The position numbers were made by a program, and so were the translations under genes. From Trichodelitschia bisporula (taxonomy: Eukaryota > Ascomycota > Dothideomycetes > Phaeotrichales > Phaeotrichaceae), in NCBI GenBank assembly GCA_010356995.1, contig ML996699.1, positions 589,697-653,696 on the forward strand: a stretch of DNA of 64,000 nucleotides, in the 5' to 3' direction. This document shows positions 22,921 through 33,194 of the stretch, in pieces. Positions within the stretch are counted from its first letter, which is position 1; every line of letters starts with the position of its first letter. The notes beneath the pieces were generated by a model. That model was given only the letters and a program-made list of their open reading frames with translations. It did no database searches and was not told the origin of the DNA.

Positions 22921-24705
22921 ATGCCTCCCAGCCCGGAGCCCGGCTCCCCCATGGAGGACGTTAAACATGGCGCCCATAGCATGCACGACCGGCTGTCCGT
23001 AACCGACAGTCCCAAGAACTCCGTCTACAAATCTCGCCATATCTCACTTCAGTCGCGCGTCGACTCCATCGCCGAGCAAAACGTTTACGGTTACACGTCC
23101 GACGAGCAGTTCTCCCTGCCCGACCTCCCCGCCACCTACAAGACCTCGTCTCGCTCCCGCAGCTACCTCCTCGACCCCCAGTACCCGGGCACGGCGTACG
23201 AGCCCGAACCCATGGGCCACCCTCACCAACCCCTCATGGAGACCGGGCCCCACGGCCACCCCATCCGGGCCGTCGAGATGTCCACCATGCGCGAGATATT
23301 CTTCGTCGGCGTCGTCGCCATCTCGCATTTCATGACCCAGGCCGCGCTGGGCCAGGCCCTGGCCCCCATCAGCATCATCTCCAAGTCCTTCGACATCACA
23401 GCGCCGGGAGAAGAGGCGTGGTTCATTGCCGGCTACTCGCTGACCGTTGGTACGTTTATCCTGATCTCCGGTCGCTTGGGCGACATCATGGGTCACAAGC
23501 GCGTCTTCGCCTTTGGTTACGCCTGGTTGGGCGTCTGGGCCGCATTTGCTGGTTTCTCCGTCTATCCTGGGAAGCAGATCTTCTTCGATATCTGCCGCGC
23601 CATGCAAGGTATCGGACCCGCCCTCATCATGCCCAACGGTCTCGCGCTTTTCGGCCGCGCCTACCCGCCTGGCATCAAGAAAAACATCGTATTCAGCATC
23701 TTCGGCGCCGTTGCGCCTGCCGGTTTCGTCACAGGCGCCACGTTCGGTTCGCTTTTCGCCCAGAAGTCCTTCTGGCCCTGGGCCTTCTGGAGCTACGCCA
23801 TTGCTGCTTGGGGTCTGGCAGTCCTGGCGCTGATCGCCGTCCCGCGCGAACTTAGCGAGAAGCCTGTGAATCCTCCTGGCTTTGACTGGACGGGCTCGAT
23901 GCTCGGTGTCGCGGGTCTTGTGCTCGTCAACGTGGCGTGGAACAACGGCCCGCTCTTCGGCTGGAACCAGCCGCATGTCTACTTCCTGCTGATTATCGGG
24001 TTGCTGTCTCTGGTGGCCTTCGTGTGGGTGGAGAAGCGAGCCGAGAGCCCGATTCTGCCTATGCACGCCATGAACGGAACCGTCAACTACGTGCTTGGGT
24101 GCGTGGGTCTCGGGTGGGGCGCCTTTGGTGTCTGGGTCTTCTACGTGTTCAAGTTCCTCGAGCAGATTCGTGGAGTAACGCCCTTGGTGGCTTCGGCGCA
24201 GTTCTCTCCGGCCGTGATTTGCGGTCTGCTCGCCGCCGGCATGACGGGGTTCATGTTGACACACACGCCTGTGTCGTTCGTCATGTTCGTCTCCATGATC
24301 GCCTTCTGTCTCGGCATCATAATTTGCGCATTTCAGCCCGCCAGCCAGGTCTACTGGGCGCAGATGTTCATCAGCATCGTCATCATGCCGTTCGGCATGG
24401 ACATGTCGTTCCCGGCCGCATCCGTCATTCTTTCCAACCACATGCCGGCTGAGCACCAGGGCTTGGCCATGTCGCTCGTCAACACGGTCGTCAACTACTT
24501 CATCTCCATCTCGCTGGGCATTGCCGGCACCGTAGAGTCCCAGGTCATCAAGGGCCTCGACCCGACTGACCCGATCGTCCAACTGCGCGGTATTCGCTCA
24601 GCATTCTACACCGCCATCGGCCTAAGCTTGGCGGGTGTGATCTGTGGTGGTTTGTTCTTCCTGCAGACATGGCGGAAGGAGGGGTGGAAGATAATGGATC
24701 ACTGA
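22921..24705 (+). CDS. MFS transporter, DHA2 (ATR1/AMF1-like) family
   Basis: Proton-coupled plasma-membrane or vacuolar efflux carrier of the 14-helix DHA2 type. The closest named relatives I recognise by motif are yeast Atr1 (boron/aminotriazole export) and Amf1 (YOR378W, low-affinity ammonium transport). The substrate is unknown. Single exon, 594 residues. The cytosolic N-terminus of about 120 residues is Ser/Pro-rich. The first helix follows at MREIFFVGVVAISHFMTQAALGQAL. The signature GRLGDIMGHKRVF (loop 2-3) is near residues 190-202, and RAMQGIGPALIMPNG matches the loop 4-5 motif. The C-terminus ends WRKEGWKIMDH. It has a long pyrimidine-rich leader upstream. No biosynthetic genes are adjacent, so a toxin-export role is not supported. 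Confidence 0.92.
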   Translation: MPPSPEPGSPMEDVKHGAHSMHDRLSVTDSPKNSVYKSRHISLQSRVDSIAEQNVYGYTSDEQFSLPDLPATYKTSSRSRSYLLDPQYPGTAYEPEPMGHPHQPLMETGPHGHPIRAVEMSTMREIFFVGVVAISHFMTQAALGQALAPISIISKSFDITAPGEEAWFIAGYSLTVGTFILISGRLGDIMGHKRVFAFGYAWLGVWAAFAGFSVYPGKQIFFDICRAMQGIGPALIMPNGLALFGRAYPPGIKKNIVFSIFGAVAPAGFVTGATFGSLFAQKSFWPWAFWSYAIAAWGLAVLALIAVPRELSEKPVNPPGFDWTGSMLGVAGLVLVNVAWNNGPLFGWNQPHVYFLLIIGLLSLVAFVWVEKRAESPILPMHAMNGTVNYVLGCVGLGWGAFGVWVFYVFKFLEQIRGVTPLVASAQFSPAVICGLLAAGMTGFMLTHTPVSFVMFVSMIAFCLGIIICAFQPASQVYWAQMFISIVIMPFGMDMSFPAASVILSNHMPAEHQGLAMSLVNTVVNYFISISLGIAGTVESQVIKGLDPTDPIVQLRGIRSAFYTAIGLSLAGVICGGLFFLQTWRKEGWKIMDH

Positions 24706-27140
24706 TCCATTTTCCTTTACCGTGTAACACTGTTTGGGTATCGAGGTCGGATATCTTTTTGACACGCTTAGCCGCCACTCCCGGGAACCTCTTTTGTGTA
24801 TGCATGGCACGTGGCGTTTTACAACGGCGGGAATGTCGTTTGCTGAGTTTCTCTTTGCAGGGTTTAATTGATGTTAGAAGGGATGTACGCGCGGCGAGTT
24901 GAGCGGGAGGGATATTTCCAGCCAGCTCCTCGCCTCTCATGTCCGGCCTCACTCATTCCCTCGAGGCCGGCAAGTAGAATCCGGGGGAGGGGAAACAAGT
25001 TCGGCGCTGGTGGCGTTTTTTTTGGGTATTACTGAAGCGGGACTCAAGGGCTGGGTCGAGGAGTGAATGCTTGGCTATGTCTCGTCCTCCTTTACACGTT
25101 GATACCGAAATGGGTGGAGTGCGAGCATGATTCTGTGAAGACAAACGGGAGCCTATACCTCGAGAGGGAATGATGAGAGAGCCTTTGGTATGCGCTCTGC
25201 TTGTCCTCCCGTCAGGAGTGTTGTATCTGAAAATAATTAGTGTCTATTCTCTCCTGTTTGTTTCTCACGCATGAGGATTCATGCCGTTCTGTTTCACTTT
25301 AGTAAAGGCTAATATCGCCCATACTTTCGTTCCATCTCCACCATCGCCGACCTCCGTCTGCCGACGTCTCCACGATCCTCAACCCCTCCAACCATCCTTC
25401 CCGGCGCCATACCGCCACTCGTGGTACACGGATCCTCTCCCGCCGTCTCGGGCGTTCCGGCGACAGGGCCCGGCTTCAAGGTTGCGTTCCGATCTGTCGC
25501 ACTGGGATCGTTGGCAGGCTGTCATTATTACACCATACTACAGGTCGCACAGGCGCTCGCTTAAGTTCTTGTCGGTGTACTGGAGGCTGCAAGCCTTCGG
25601 CGGCACCTTTGACTGCAGTGTAAGGTTGCAAAGCCCATGTCATGGCGTGTCATTGCATCGGAATGATGTTGTGTATGACGGCGCGCCGGGGGTGACGTGT
25701 AATGGAAGTTGGGGCTGGAGGCGGGGTGAGGTTTGGGGGGGTTGCCTTCGGTGAAACCGTGGATCGGTGAGCCAGAGGTCAAAAAGAGCGAGAGGTGTTT
25801 CTTCTGCGCTTGCTTACCGACAAGATTCACTCCAACGAGGGCCTGACTTGCTCAAGAGATATCAACAGGTTTCCATCCCGCTTCGGGAGGGCCGGCCGGC
25901 CTAGTGGACGGTCACAAAGGGTGCTGGCCTTAGCAGCTGCAGTGCTGCGAGGTCATGTCTAGATATAGACATGGACGGTTCTGCAGCATGATGTCGTCCC
26001 ACGCATGCCAACTCGCGATGTTGGGTTAGAGTTGCATGCTAGCCATGCCCCGCCCCGGCGAACGGCTATGAAGTGCAGCAGATCGGGACATAGTTCTTGA
26101 GTAGGCTTAAGTAGGCTAATCCCAGGGGTTGTTTATCGAATTGGGCTGCTGGTAAGTGGCGGGGGAACTGGGGGCGTTTTGGCGGATTCTTGAGATCGGG
26201 TTGCTTGAGGGGGGAGATTCATCCTGCGGAGGATTCTGCAGAGGAATCCTTTGGGGTCCGGCTATGGGAAGTAATAACCAGGCGTGCAGGGTATATAGTA
26301 CGTAGTACGATATCTTTACGGTAGGCGCGTAGTCAAAGGATGAAAAAGATGACATATCAGCCCGTGAAAGAAGCCACACCTATAGTGATAAGGCAGGAAC
26401 GAGGCATCAGGCAGAAACAGCGGCTTCTCGAGCTGAACATCCCCACCACAACTCACCTCTCACTCTATCTCATCGTCACCGGCGTCTGCGTCTGAACTCA
26501 ACAAGCTCTGGAACTATCGAAGAAGAGATACTAAGCATTCCAAAGGATTGATGATTCTTCAGTAGTGCTGTACCAAAACTGATTACACTCTGAAAGGTAC
26601 CGGATGACATTCCATATCCAGCACAATGTCACTACCACGATGCCTGCCCATCTTGAAGATCTCGAACGAAAGCATAGGGCCAGGACTTTTGGCTGGCAGT
26701 GTTGAGACTAAATAAAAATGGCAATAGTGGTTGGGCTATCGAAAGCCCCAGATTTCTATTCTGTATCAGCAAGACCGTGCGCTCCCTCGCAACCTGAATA
26801 TTACTGAGGGGATGCCTGGCTATGGATCCTTCTCTATAGCGCTGCTCAGTGCCCGCTCGTACCTCTCGGTGTTCAATGGCGAGGCTTCCTTCGCGACTTG
26901 ACCGGCCGAGCCCTGAAGCCAGCTTCGCCATTGGGGCTAGCGGGATATCAACGCATATTAAAATCGTCCGAGCGCGAGACGACATTTCACCAGGTTGCAT
27001 TCCTCCTGAATATACTCGACGATGGCATACATGCGTCGAATGTCCGCCCACGCGGAGCCCCGCAAGCTCCTCCAACCTCTTCCCATCTCGACACGACATC
27101 TCTTCGCAAGCCGCGATGAGTGCTCGACAATCACTACACA
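24706..27140. other. 2.4-kb gap without a supported gene
   Basis: Between the MFS stop and the aspartic-protease-like gene. The frames here (for example 25281-25754 plus, 26632-27141 minus) are rich in Pro, Arg and Ser, lack recognisable domains, and are not extended by plausible introns. The left part should be MFS 3' UTR and the right part the promoter of the next gene. A TAGGCTTAAG-type short repeat near 26100-26118 is the only pattern seen. Confidence 0.45.
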
Positions 27141-29680
27141 ATGGATAGGACGCCGCGATGTTGCCTCGCTACCAGTTTTTTACTGGCGCTTTCAATGAGA
27201 TGGGCCGAGTCGGCGACCTCAGTGCCCGCCGGCCTCCAAATCTCTTCGTCCTCTGAAAGCCCATCCACGTTGACGCGCGTCTACCAGCGTCCTCCGCAGC
27301 ATTTGAACTCTTCCGTTCCGTCCCTAACATCGGAACCACCGAAACTTGCCCCAGCGACGAAGGCTGCTCCCCCTAACAGTCCTAGCGGTCCTATTGTAGT
27401 CCCGTACGTTATGCTCTGCATCATTTGATTTTCGCCCTAACTTGAATTGCAGATACTCGCAATACTGGGAAGGAAGCGACGGCCAATGGTAAGGCGGTTC
27501 CCATTATAATTTGACATCCTCTGACCCGGCAGGTCATCCTTTGTCCTACAACTAGGCGAGCGGGTTACGCAAACGATTCGAGTGTTTCCATCCACAAGTT
27601 TGTATCAGACCTGGGCGGTCGCGCCGGAAGGCTGTCCCGCGAACCTGTCACAGACGTTGAATTGTCCAGAGTTGAGAGGCGGACTGTATAACAGCAGCGC
27701 ATCTCTCTCATGGGTCGCGACCACGATATATAAAACCGACAACGTTCAGTTTGTGGGCGCGTACTATAAGGATGTCGTGGCGCGCCAGGGTTTCGAAACG
27801 GTCTCGTTCGGCTACCCGTCAACTAGCAACCCCGAAGTGAAGCACAGCGTCGTCGGCATGTACTCACACCTGTACTTTTCACAGCTGGGGCTGTTGGGAC
27901 TGGACCCAAAACCAACAAATTGGTCCGACATGTCGGGAATGCTTTCACCTCAGCCAAGTCTGATGGAGTTGCTGGTACGGGACAAGAAGATCCAAGCCCG
28001 AGGGTTTGGATACGCTGCTGGAGCATATCACCGTAAGTTCTTGCCTCAATTTCAAGGCCTTGCGCTCACATTTTAGGCTCGGCTTATGGCAATCTCGTGC
28101 TCGGGGGTTATGACAAAGCCCTCTTCAAGGACAGCAAGACGAGATTTCCATTTTGGCAAGACGTTGAAACGCCGCTCAAGGCCTATCTCAAGCAGATCAC
28201 GGTTGCAACAGATGAGAACGCTGGTCCTGGCACGGTGTCTGTTCTCGACCAAACCGCCAACCCATTGCCTACCAGAATCGACTCCACCCAGTCCTTCCTT
28301 TACCTCCCGAGCGGTATCTGCGATCAAATCGCCAAAGCCTTTGGTCTCAAATGGGACCCACTTTCCCGCTACTACTTGATCAACAGTACTATCGACGCAC
28401 GGCTCAAGGCGAGAGAGGCCTATATGAGCTTCAATCTAGCATCATCTCAAAGCTGGGGCACGAACGTAACTATCAAAGTCCCCTATGCGGCACTATCCCA
28501 CAAGTTAACATGGCCCCTAATGGACGATCCGACACCTTACTTCCCTATCCTTCCCGCCTCGTCCCCGGATCAGTACATGCTCGGTCGCGCTTTCTTACAG
28601 GAGGCATACCTGGTTGCCAACTACGAGCGCAAAGAGTTCTCCCTGCACCCCATGATCTGGCCCCAGCCGGAAAATAGTCAAGTCGTGTCCCTCCCCACCG
28701 GCCCCGGGACCTCCACATCCGAACCCACCCCAACCGGTCTCGGAAAAGGAGCCATGGTAGGTGTCATAATCACAAGCATCGTCGTCTTTCTCGCCCTGCT
28801 CTCCGTCGTCCTCTGGCTCGTGCGCCGCCGCCGCCAGAAGCAACAAAAGAAAATCCCCACCCCACCCCCCTCACCCCCTCGCTCTCCAACCCCGGACCCA
28901 GACCTAGAAGCCAAATCCCCCTCCTCACCCACATCCCCCACTTCCAAAATCATGGAACTCGACTCCGCCGTCGTCCATGAATCAGACTCCACCCCGCTCT
29001 CCCCCCGCCAAGAACTCGCCGCCTTTTCCTCTCCGATCACCAGCCGGGCATCCCCCATTGCCGAGCACGCCTGGTACAAAGAAGTCGAGACGACCGCGGG
29101 GCACCGCGGCGTAGAGCTGTACTTTGAACTAGACGCCGACCAAGCGCCGGGGACCCTCGGCTCCAACGCCACGACGCTCGTGAACTCCCCTCCCTCCACG
29201 GTGAACGGCCTCCTCAGCCCCATCCCTCAGACTCCGGCCGAGTACTATGCCCGACCTCCCCGGGCGCGTTGGCCGCCCCGGGACCCTGCGAGCCCGATTC
29301 CGCAGACGCCGGCGGAGTATTATGGGCGTGAGAAGATGGGCGACAGGCTGGCCGTCCAGCAGCAGGCGGGAGATTTGAGTCCCATCCCTGTGACGCCGTT
29401 GGAGTTTTATGGACCGTTTTCACGTGGGGGATGGAGCGGAACACCGGTGGGGGTGGGGTTGGAGCAGAAGGCGGAGGGGAAGGGGGAGAAGGGAAGCAAG
29501 ACTTGGGTTGGAAGGGCGCCGGGATTGCCAAATGTTGTGCTTACGCCGGCGACGCCGGTGACTGGCAAGGGGGAGAAGAAGGGGAGCGAGATCGATAGTG
29601 TTAATGAGAAGGTGGAGAAAGCAGAGGCGGACAATGACAAGAAGGAAAAAAAGGGAGGGACAAGGGAGGCGACCGCATAG
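27141..29680 (+). CDS. Membrane-anchored pepsin-fold protein, likely catalytically dead
   Basis: The spliced model has exons 27141-27403, 27453-27488, 27533-28032 and 28077-29680 (introns of 49, 44 and 44 nt), giving 800 residues. It has a signal peptide at about 1-25, then a Ser/Pro-rich linker. The peptidase A1-like ectodomain spans roughly residues 88-465, including WSSFVLQLG...IRVFPSTS, YGNLVLGGYD and RIDSTQSFLYLP. A membrane helix lies at 493-515 with an RRRR stop-transfer, and a 285-residue cytosolic tail follows. Where active pepsins have DTGS, this protein has PSTS (119-122); the second site is IDST (334-337). Loss of the first Asp predicts no proteolysis. Several N-glycosylation sequons are present. 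The tail carries three SPIPxTPxE[YF]YG motifs. Architecture suggests a wall- or surface-facing receptor or adhesin rather than an enzyme; that is inference. The GTG at 27120 is in frame but the ATG at 27141 is preferred. Confidence 0.85.
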
Positions 29681-29914
29681 AGAAGCTGGAAACGACATTG
29701 GAATGAGTGCTGGGAATAGGTTGGGTTGACTTGGAGTAAGAGATATCCGTGTACAAAGGCGTTTGGTATGGTTTGAAGTGAGACTCTCTCACTCGTTACG
29801 CTATGCAAGATAGTCGCAATTCATAGCTGTCGGTGGCACGATTCAGGCAAGGCAGCGATAAGTTCAGCGGATAGATTTCAATTGGCTATCTACCCAACTG
29901 CTCGGCGTTCCCGT

Positions 29915-30482
29915 TTACTCGTCATCCTCCTCCTCAGCGTCGTTCATGACGTTGAAGAAGCGGAGCTCGTAAACACCCTTGGAGGTCGAGACCACGCGAA
30001 GCCAGTCACGAAGCTGCTGCTTCTTCAGGAACTTCTTGGTCCTGCCCATAGTAAGTATGCCGTGGTGGCGCATTGCTTTGGAAAGACGTACAGGTACTTG
30101 AGGTACCGGCCGGAGAACTCCTGGTGCGCAACCACCTCGACCTTGCCATCGCCAATCTGGGAGATGGTGACAGTGTCGCCGAGGTTACCGGTGCGGCCGT
30201 CAACCTTGATACGGTCGTGGAGGAACTTCTCGAAGGCCGAGATGTCGAAGATTTTGTCGTTGACGGGTTGCGAGGCGTTGATGATGAACTGGAAGTCAGT
30301 TAGCGGCGGCGCACATATGCCGACACGATCGCATACCTTCTTTGTCACCTTCGCGCCCTTCTTCGCACCCTTAGGAGCAGCGGTCTACACACGAACATAC
30401 ATTTAGCCTACTGTTCTCAAGGCCAAAGACGGAGTAACGTCTTTGGCTGACAGCAAAGCAATGTACGTACAGTTCCAGCCAT
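29915..30482 (-). CDS. RPL22: 60S ribosomal protein eL22
   Basis: Structural protein of the large cytosolic ribosomal subunit. The spliced model has four exons: 30482-30471 (MAGT), 30384-30337, 30288-30092 and 30041-29915. Introns are 86, 48 and 50 nt, and the product is 127 residues, normal for the family. The sequence runs [88 protein letters not shown], and an acidic tail NDAEEEDDE. Every junction restores the known protein without gaps. The 12-nt first exon with a longer first intron just after the ATG is typical of fungal ribosomal-protein genes. Confidence 0.96.
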
Positions 30483-32261
30483 TGTATGAGAGTAAAGTAC
30501 GCAAAGAGGTTAAATATCCTGCGCGTCAAAGAGGAATTGTCGGTTGTGAGCTTGAAGGGAACTTTTTCGTCGGGTCTGGGATTTTGGGTGGGTCGGGATC
30601 ACGAAGTGGTGCCGAAATTCGGAAGCGGACAACGATTTTCCGGGAAGGTGCCGTGGGTGCGGAGGCACGAGCAACAACAACCACTCTAGCCCAGATGCAA
30701 CCCGCAAATCCGTCGTGACTTTGACGGGACGGTCTGGTAGCAGCCAAATTTCAGCAAACATCAGCTTATTTGGCGAAATGGTTGTGCCTCTGACGAAGCT
30801 TGCAAGCCTTTGCATTTCTGCTCTCATGTATAAGGTTAGCTTAAGTTCCCACGGTTCCTGATGACCCGTTCACCAGTTACAGTTTCCAGCCCGAGATGCT
30901 CATTTGAGGGCTACTGACGCCTGCCGTAGATGGAGGCTTAAAAATAGCCGACGTCGGCATGCACGTCACTTGTTGAGCAGCCAATCCCTCTCTCTACCCA
31001 TAGCGAGCGGAATCGCCTCCTCCATGTTGTATCCGTTTTATTGCTCCGAGCGAGTTTTACGCCCATCATCCATCGCACAAGAGGAATCACTCTCGTACAG
31101 CGTAAGGTGACATCACGCCTGACCTCCGTCTGAAATTTTCGTCAGCCACACGGAAGGCATCTTAATGCGAATGACCTAAGGAGCAGGTTTCCCCGGTCTT
31201 ACATATAGTGCTCCCTCGGCATTCCATCGCATGGCCTATTTTCACCGTTGCCACTTACTATCGGCTGAACCAATGGCTCCGTTTCGAATGCCAGCTTGCC
31301 GACGATCATGTCGCCGCTGCGGACTCCGTCAAAGATTGCTTTGATGGACCCGGATCACCCATCATACAACGGCATGCTATATGCTAAAAATACGGACCAG
31401 AAACCAGATGCCAGGCCAAAGCATCTTGGACAGTGCTCCTCAATACGCTACGGTCTAGACTTCGACCCTATGCCTCTGTTTCTCCACGGCCAGCGCCTCT
31501 CTATGGATGGCCGGAGGTTACCATCTTCGCCTTCAGCTGTTTCGGCGACGCCTCCTCCGCGTCTTCACGCAAAATTCAGTTCTGGACGGACTTCTTGTCA
31601 CTTTCAATTTCTGAAGGGTGCTTCTCATACGGGGTTGCTTTGCCTTTCTGGTCACATTCGACCATCAGTTAAGTTAATGTTCCACGCCATGATGTAGTAT
31701 CACCTGTCAGGCTCTCAACCCGAGCGGTAAGCCACATGGTATTGATGCGCATCGGTCCACGGCAATCGACGCTCTAGAGCGTCATATGGCAGGTGGCGTT
31801 GGCTGCCACTGCCTCACACCATGGCGCCACGCAGAGCCTATCAAAGATGGATCGCTATGTGCAACCCCAAAGCCGGCAAAGTGTTCCTTCGTCGCTGATC
31901 TGGTTCCAATTTCCGGAGAGCCAAGGTAGCGAGTGGCACGAGCCGCTGTGCAGCCAGGCCAGGCCCGGCTAATTGATATGGTAGATTAATTATACGGACG
32001 CCGGAGGAGTCTAAGCTTCTGGCTGCGCATGAGATGTGCTATTGCAACAGTCTTGGTGATCATGAGCCCGGCAACAGTCTAGCAGCCGCTCGGTGTGGCC
32101 GTGATACTTTCCTGGGCATTCAGTTCGTCCCAGGCTTTATATGGCCCGCTCGCCAGCTCATTGATACTGTTCATTCAGCTCAACCACCATCCAACTTTCG
32201 CACAGACATCCTCCCATCACATCCAACCTATTCACTCCCTCATACCACACGGCCTATCACG
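30483..32261. other. Divergent gap, eL22 / secreted-protein gene
   Basis: A 1.8-kb region holding the eL22 promoter on the left and that of the secreted protein on the right. The TTTATATG at 32136-32143 is a good TATA candidate for the latter. A frame at 31296-31697 has no recognisable domain and overlaps another frame on the same strand. I see no further gene. Confidence 0.5.
32136..32143 (+). promoter_or_regulatory. TATA-like box of the secreted-protein gene
   Basis: TTTATATG about 120 bp upstream of the ATG at 32262, followed by a pyrimidine- and CA-rich leader. Spacing fits a TATA-driven fungal gene with a leader of about 90 nt. Motif and position only. Confidence 0.45.
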
Positions 32262-32693
32262 ATGCATATTTCCATCTCTGCTTTCCTTTCCGGCGCCATC
32301 CTCATCGGCGCCGCTGCGGCTGCTCCCGTGGCTCATGAGCCCAACGAGCCTTACCGCCCTCAACCATATCGCGGCGGCCACGACGACTGGTCCAAGTGGG
32401 GCACTGTCAGTGCCGGCATCAGCGGACCCTCGACCATCACGACGAAGGGCTGGGGCGGCAAGGAGTCGCTCGGCGTCTTGAGCTCCTCCTCCGAGATCAA
32501 CCCACTCAACAAGCGCCAGATAGATACGACGTTGGGCAACTCTGGTTCAGCAAGTCTTGGGGATCTCGGCACCACGGTCGTCATTGACGGTGGAGATCAG
32601 GGGACGACTGTCATCGTCGGTGTACCTGGCGAGACTACCTCAACGTGGTCGGAGTGGTCCGACGCATCTGTTTCGATTCCGCAGGGGAAATGA
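32262..32693 (+). CDS. Small secreted protein with Kex2-type site
   Basis: Single exon, 143 residues, no recognised family. A strong signal peptide (MHISISAFLSGAILIGAAAAA, cleavage near 20-21) is followed by a Pro/Tyr/His-rich segment. A dibasic KR at 84-85 (PLNKR|QID) fits Kex2 processing into two parts. The mature halves echo each other: DDWSKWGTVSAGISGP (41-56) and STWSEWSDASVSIPQG (127-142). Between them GDLGTTVVIDG and GDQGTTVIVG form a short direct repeat. There is no cysteine, so it is unlike the usual disulphide-rich effectors. An upstream in-frame ATG at 32034 would add 76 residues ahead of the signal peptide and is rejected. It could be a wall-associated or Kex2-processed repeat-type peptide precursor; the function is unknown. 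Confidence 0.75.
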   Translation: MHISISAFLSGAILIGAAAAAPVAHEPNEPYRPQPYRGGHDDWSKWGTVSAGISGPSTITTKGWGGKESLGVLSSSSEINPLNKRQIDTTLGNSGSASLGDLGTTVVIDGGDQGTTVIVGVPGETTSTWSEWSDASVSIPQGK

Positions 32694-33194
32694 GTGGTGG
32701 ACGATGCTGAATTGGTTCGCGACGCATGCATCTTTGCCTCGTATCGGCTTTGTCTTGGGGATTTAACTTGAGATGGGACGAGATATTCCTGTTCTTTGTA
32801 CATAACCTTTTGAGTGTGAATCAAATACTCGTAGCGTTCTGAGGAAGATGTCGTACTTGCCGTGAACCGCTGGTATCTGATCTAGGCTTCCTAAGTCATC
32901 AGATAGCTGTACAGCAATAGGAGACATATTGCTGGTTGTATCGTCAAGTGCGCTATGGGGAATGCGGCGGGCAGTTGCGGGGTACGCGCTCAGCCTTATG
33001 GTGGTGGGCCAAGTGCGTAAAGTCGCAACCTGACGCGCGTCCCACGCGCCCTTTACGTTTGGCCATTCGAGATGCTGAGCAACCTGGCCCTCATCATCCT
33101 GGCAGCAAAGATCCCACAGCACCACATCATAACTTACTTCTAGTAACCCTAGCGACCCGGGCAATGCGCGCTGCTTCGTTCATCTGCCTTCACT
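32694..33194. other. Gap before the RFTS gene
   Basis: 501 bp between two plus-strand genes: 3' UTR of the secreted-protein gene and promoter of the RFTS-domain gene. No motif stands out. Confidence 0.45.

Noticed and set aside
23044-24582. 512-codon minus-strand frame opposite the MFS gene
   Set aside because: A shadow of the GC-biased MFS codons: His/Asp/Glu/Arg-rich with no fold.
25281-25754. 157-codon frame after the MFS gene
   Set aside because: Pro/Ser/Arg-rich, no signal peptide or domain, and no TATA or leader context.
22921-29680. Secondary-metabolite cluster around the MFS transporter
   Set aside because: No polyketide synthase, NRPS, terpene cyclase, P450 or cluster regulator lies within reach; neighbours are housekeeping or surface proteins.
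31296-31697. 133-codon frame between eL22 and the secreted-protein gene
   Set aside because: Overlaps a second frame on the same strand, and composition and lack of domain suggest chance.
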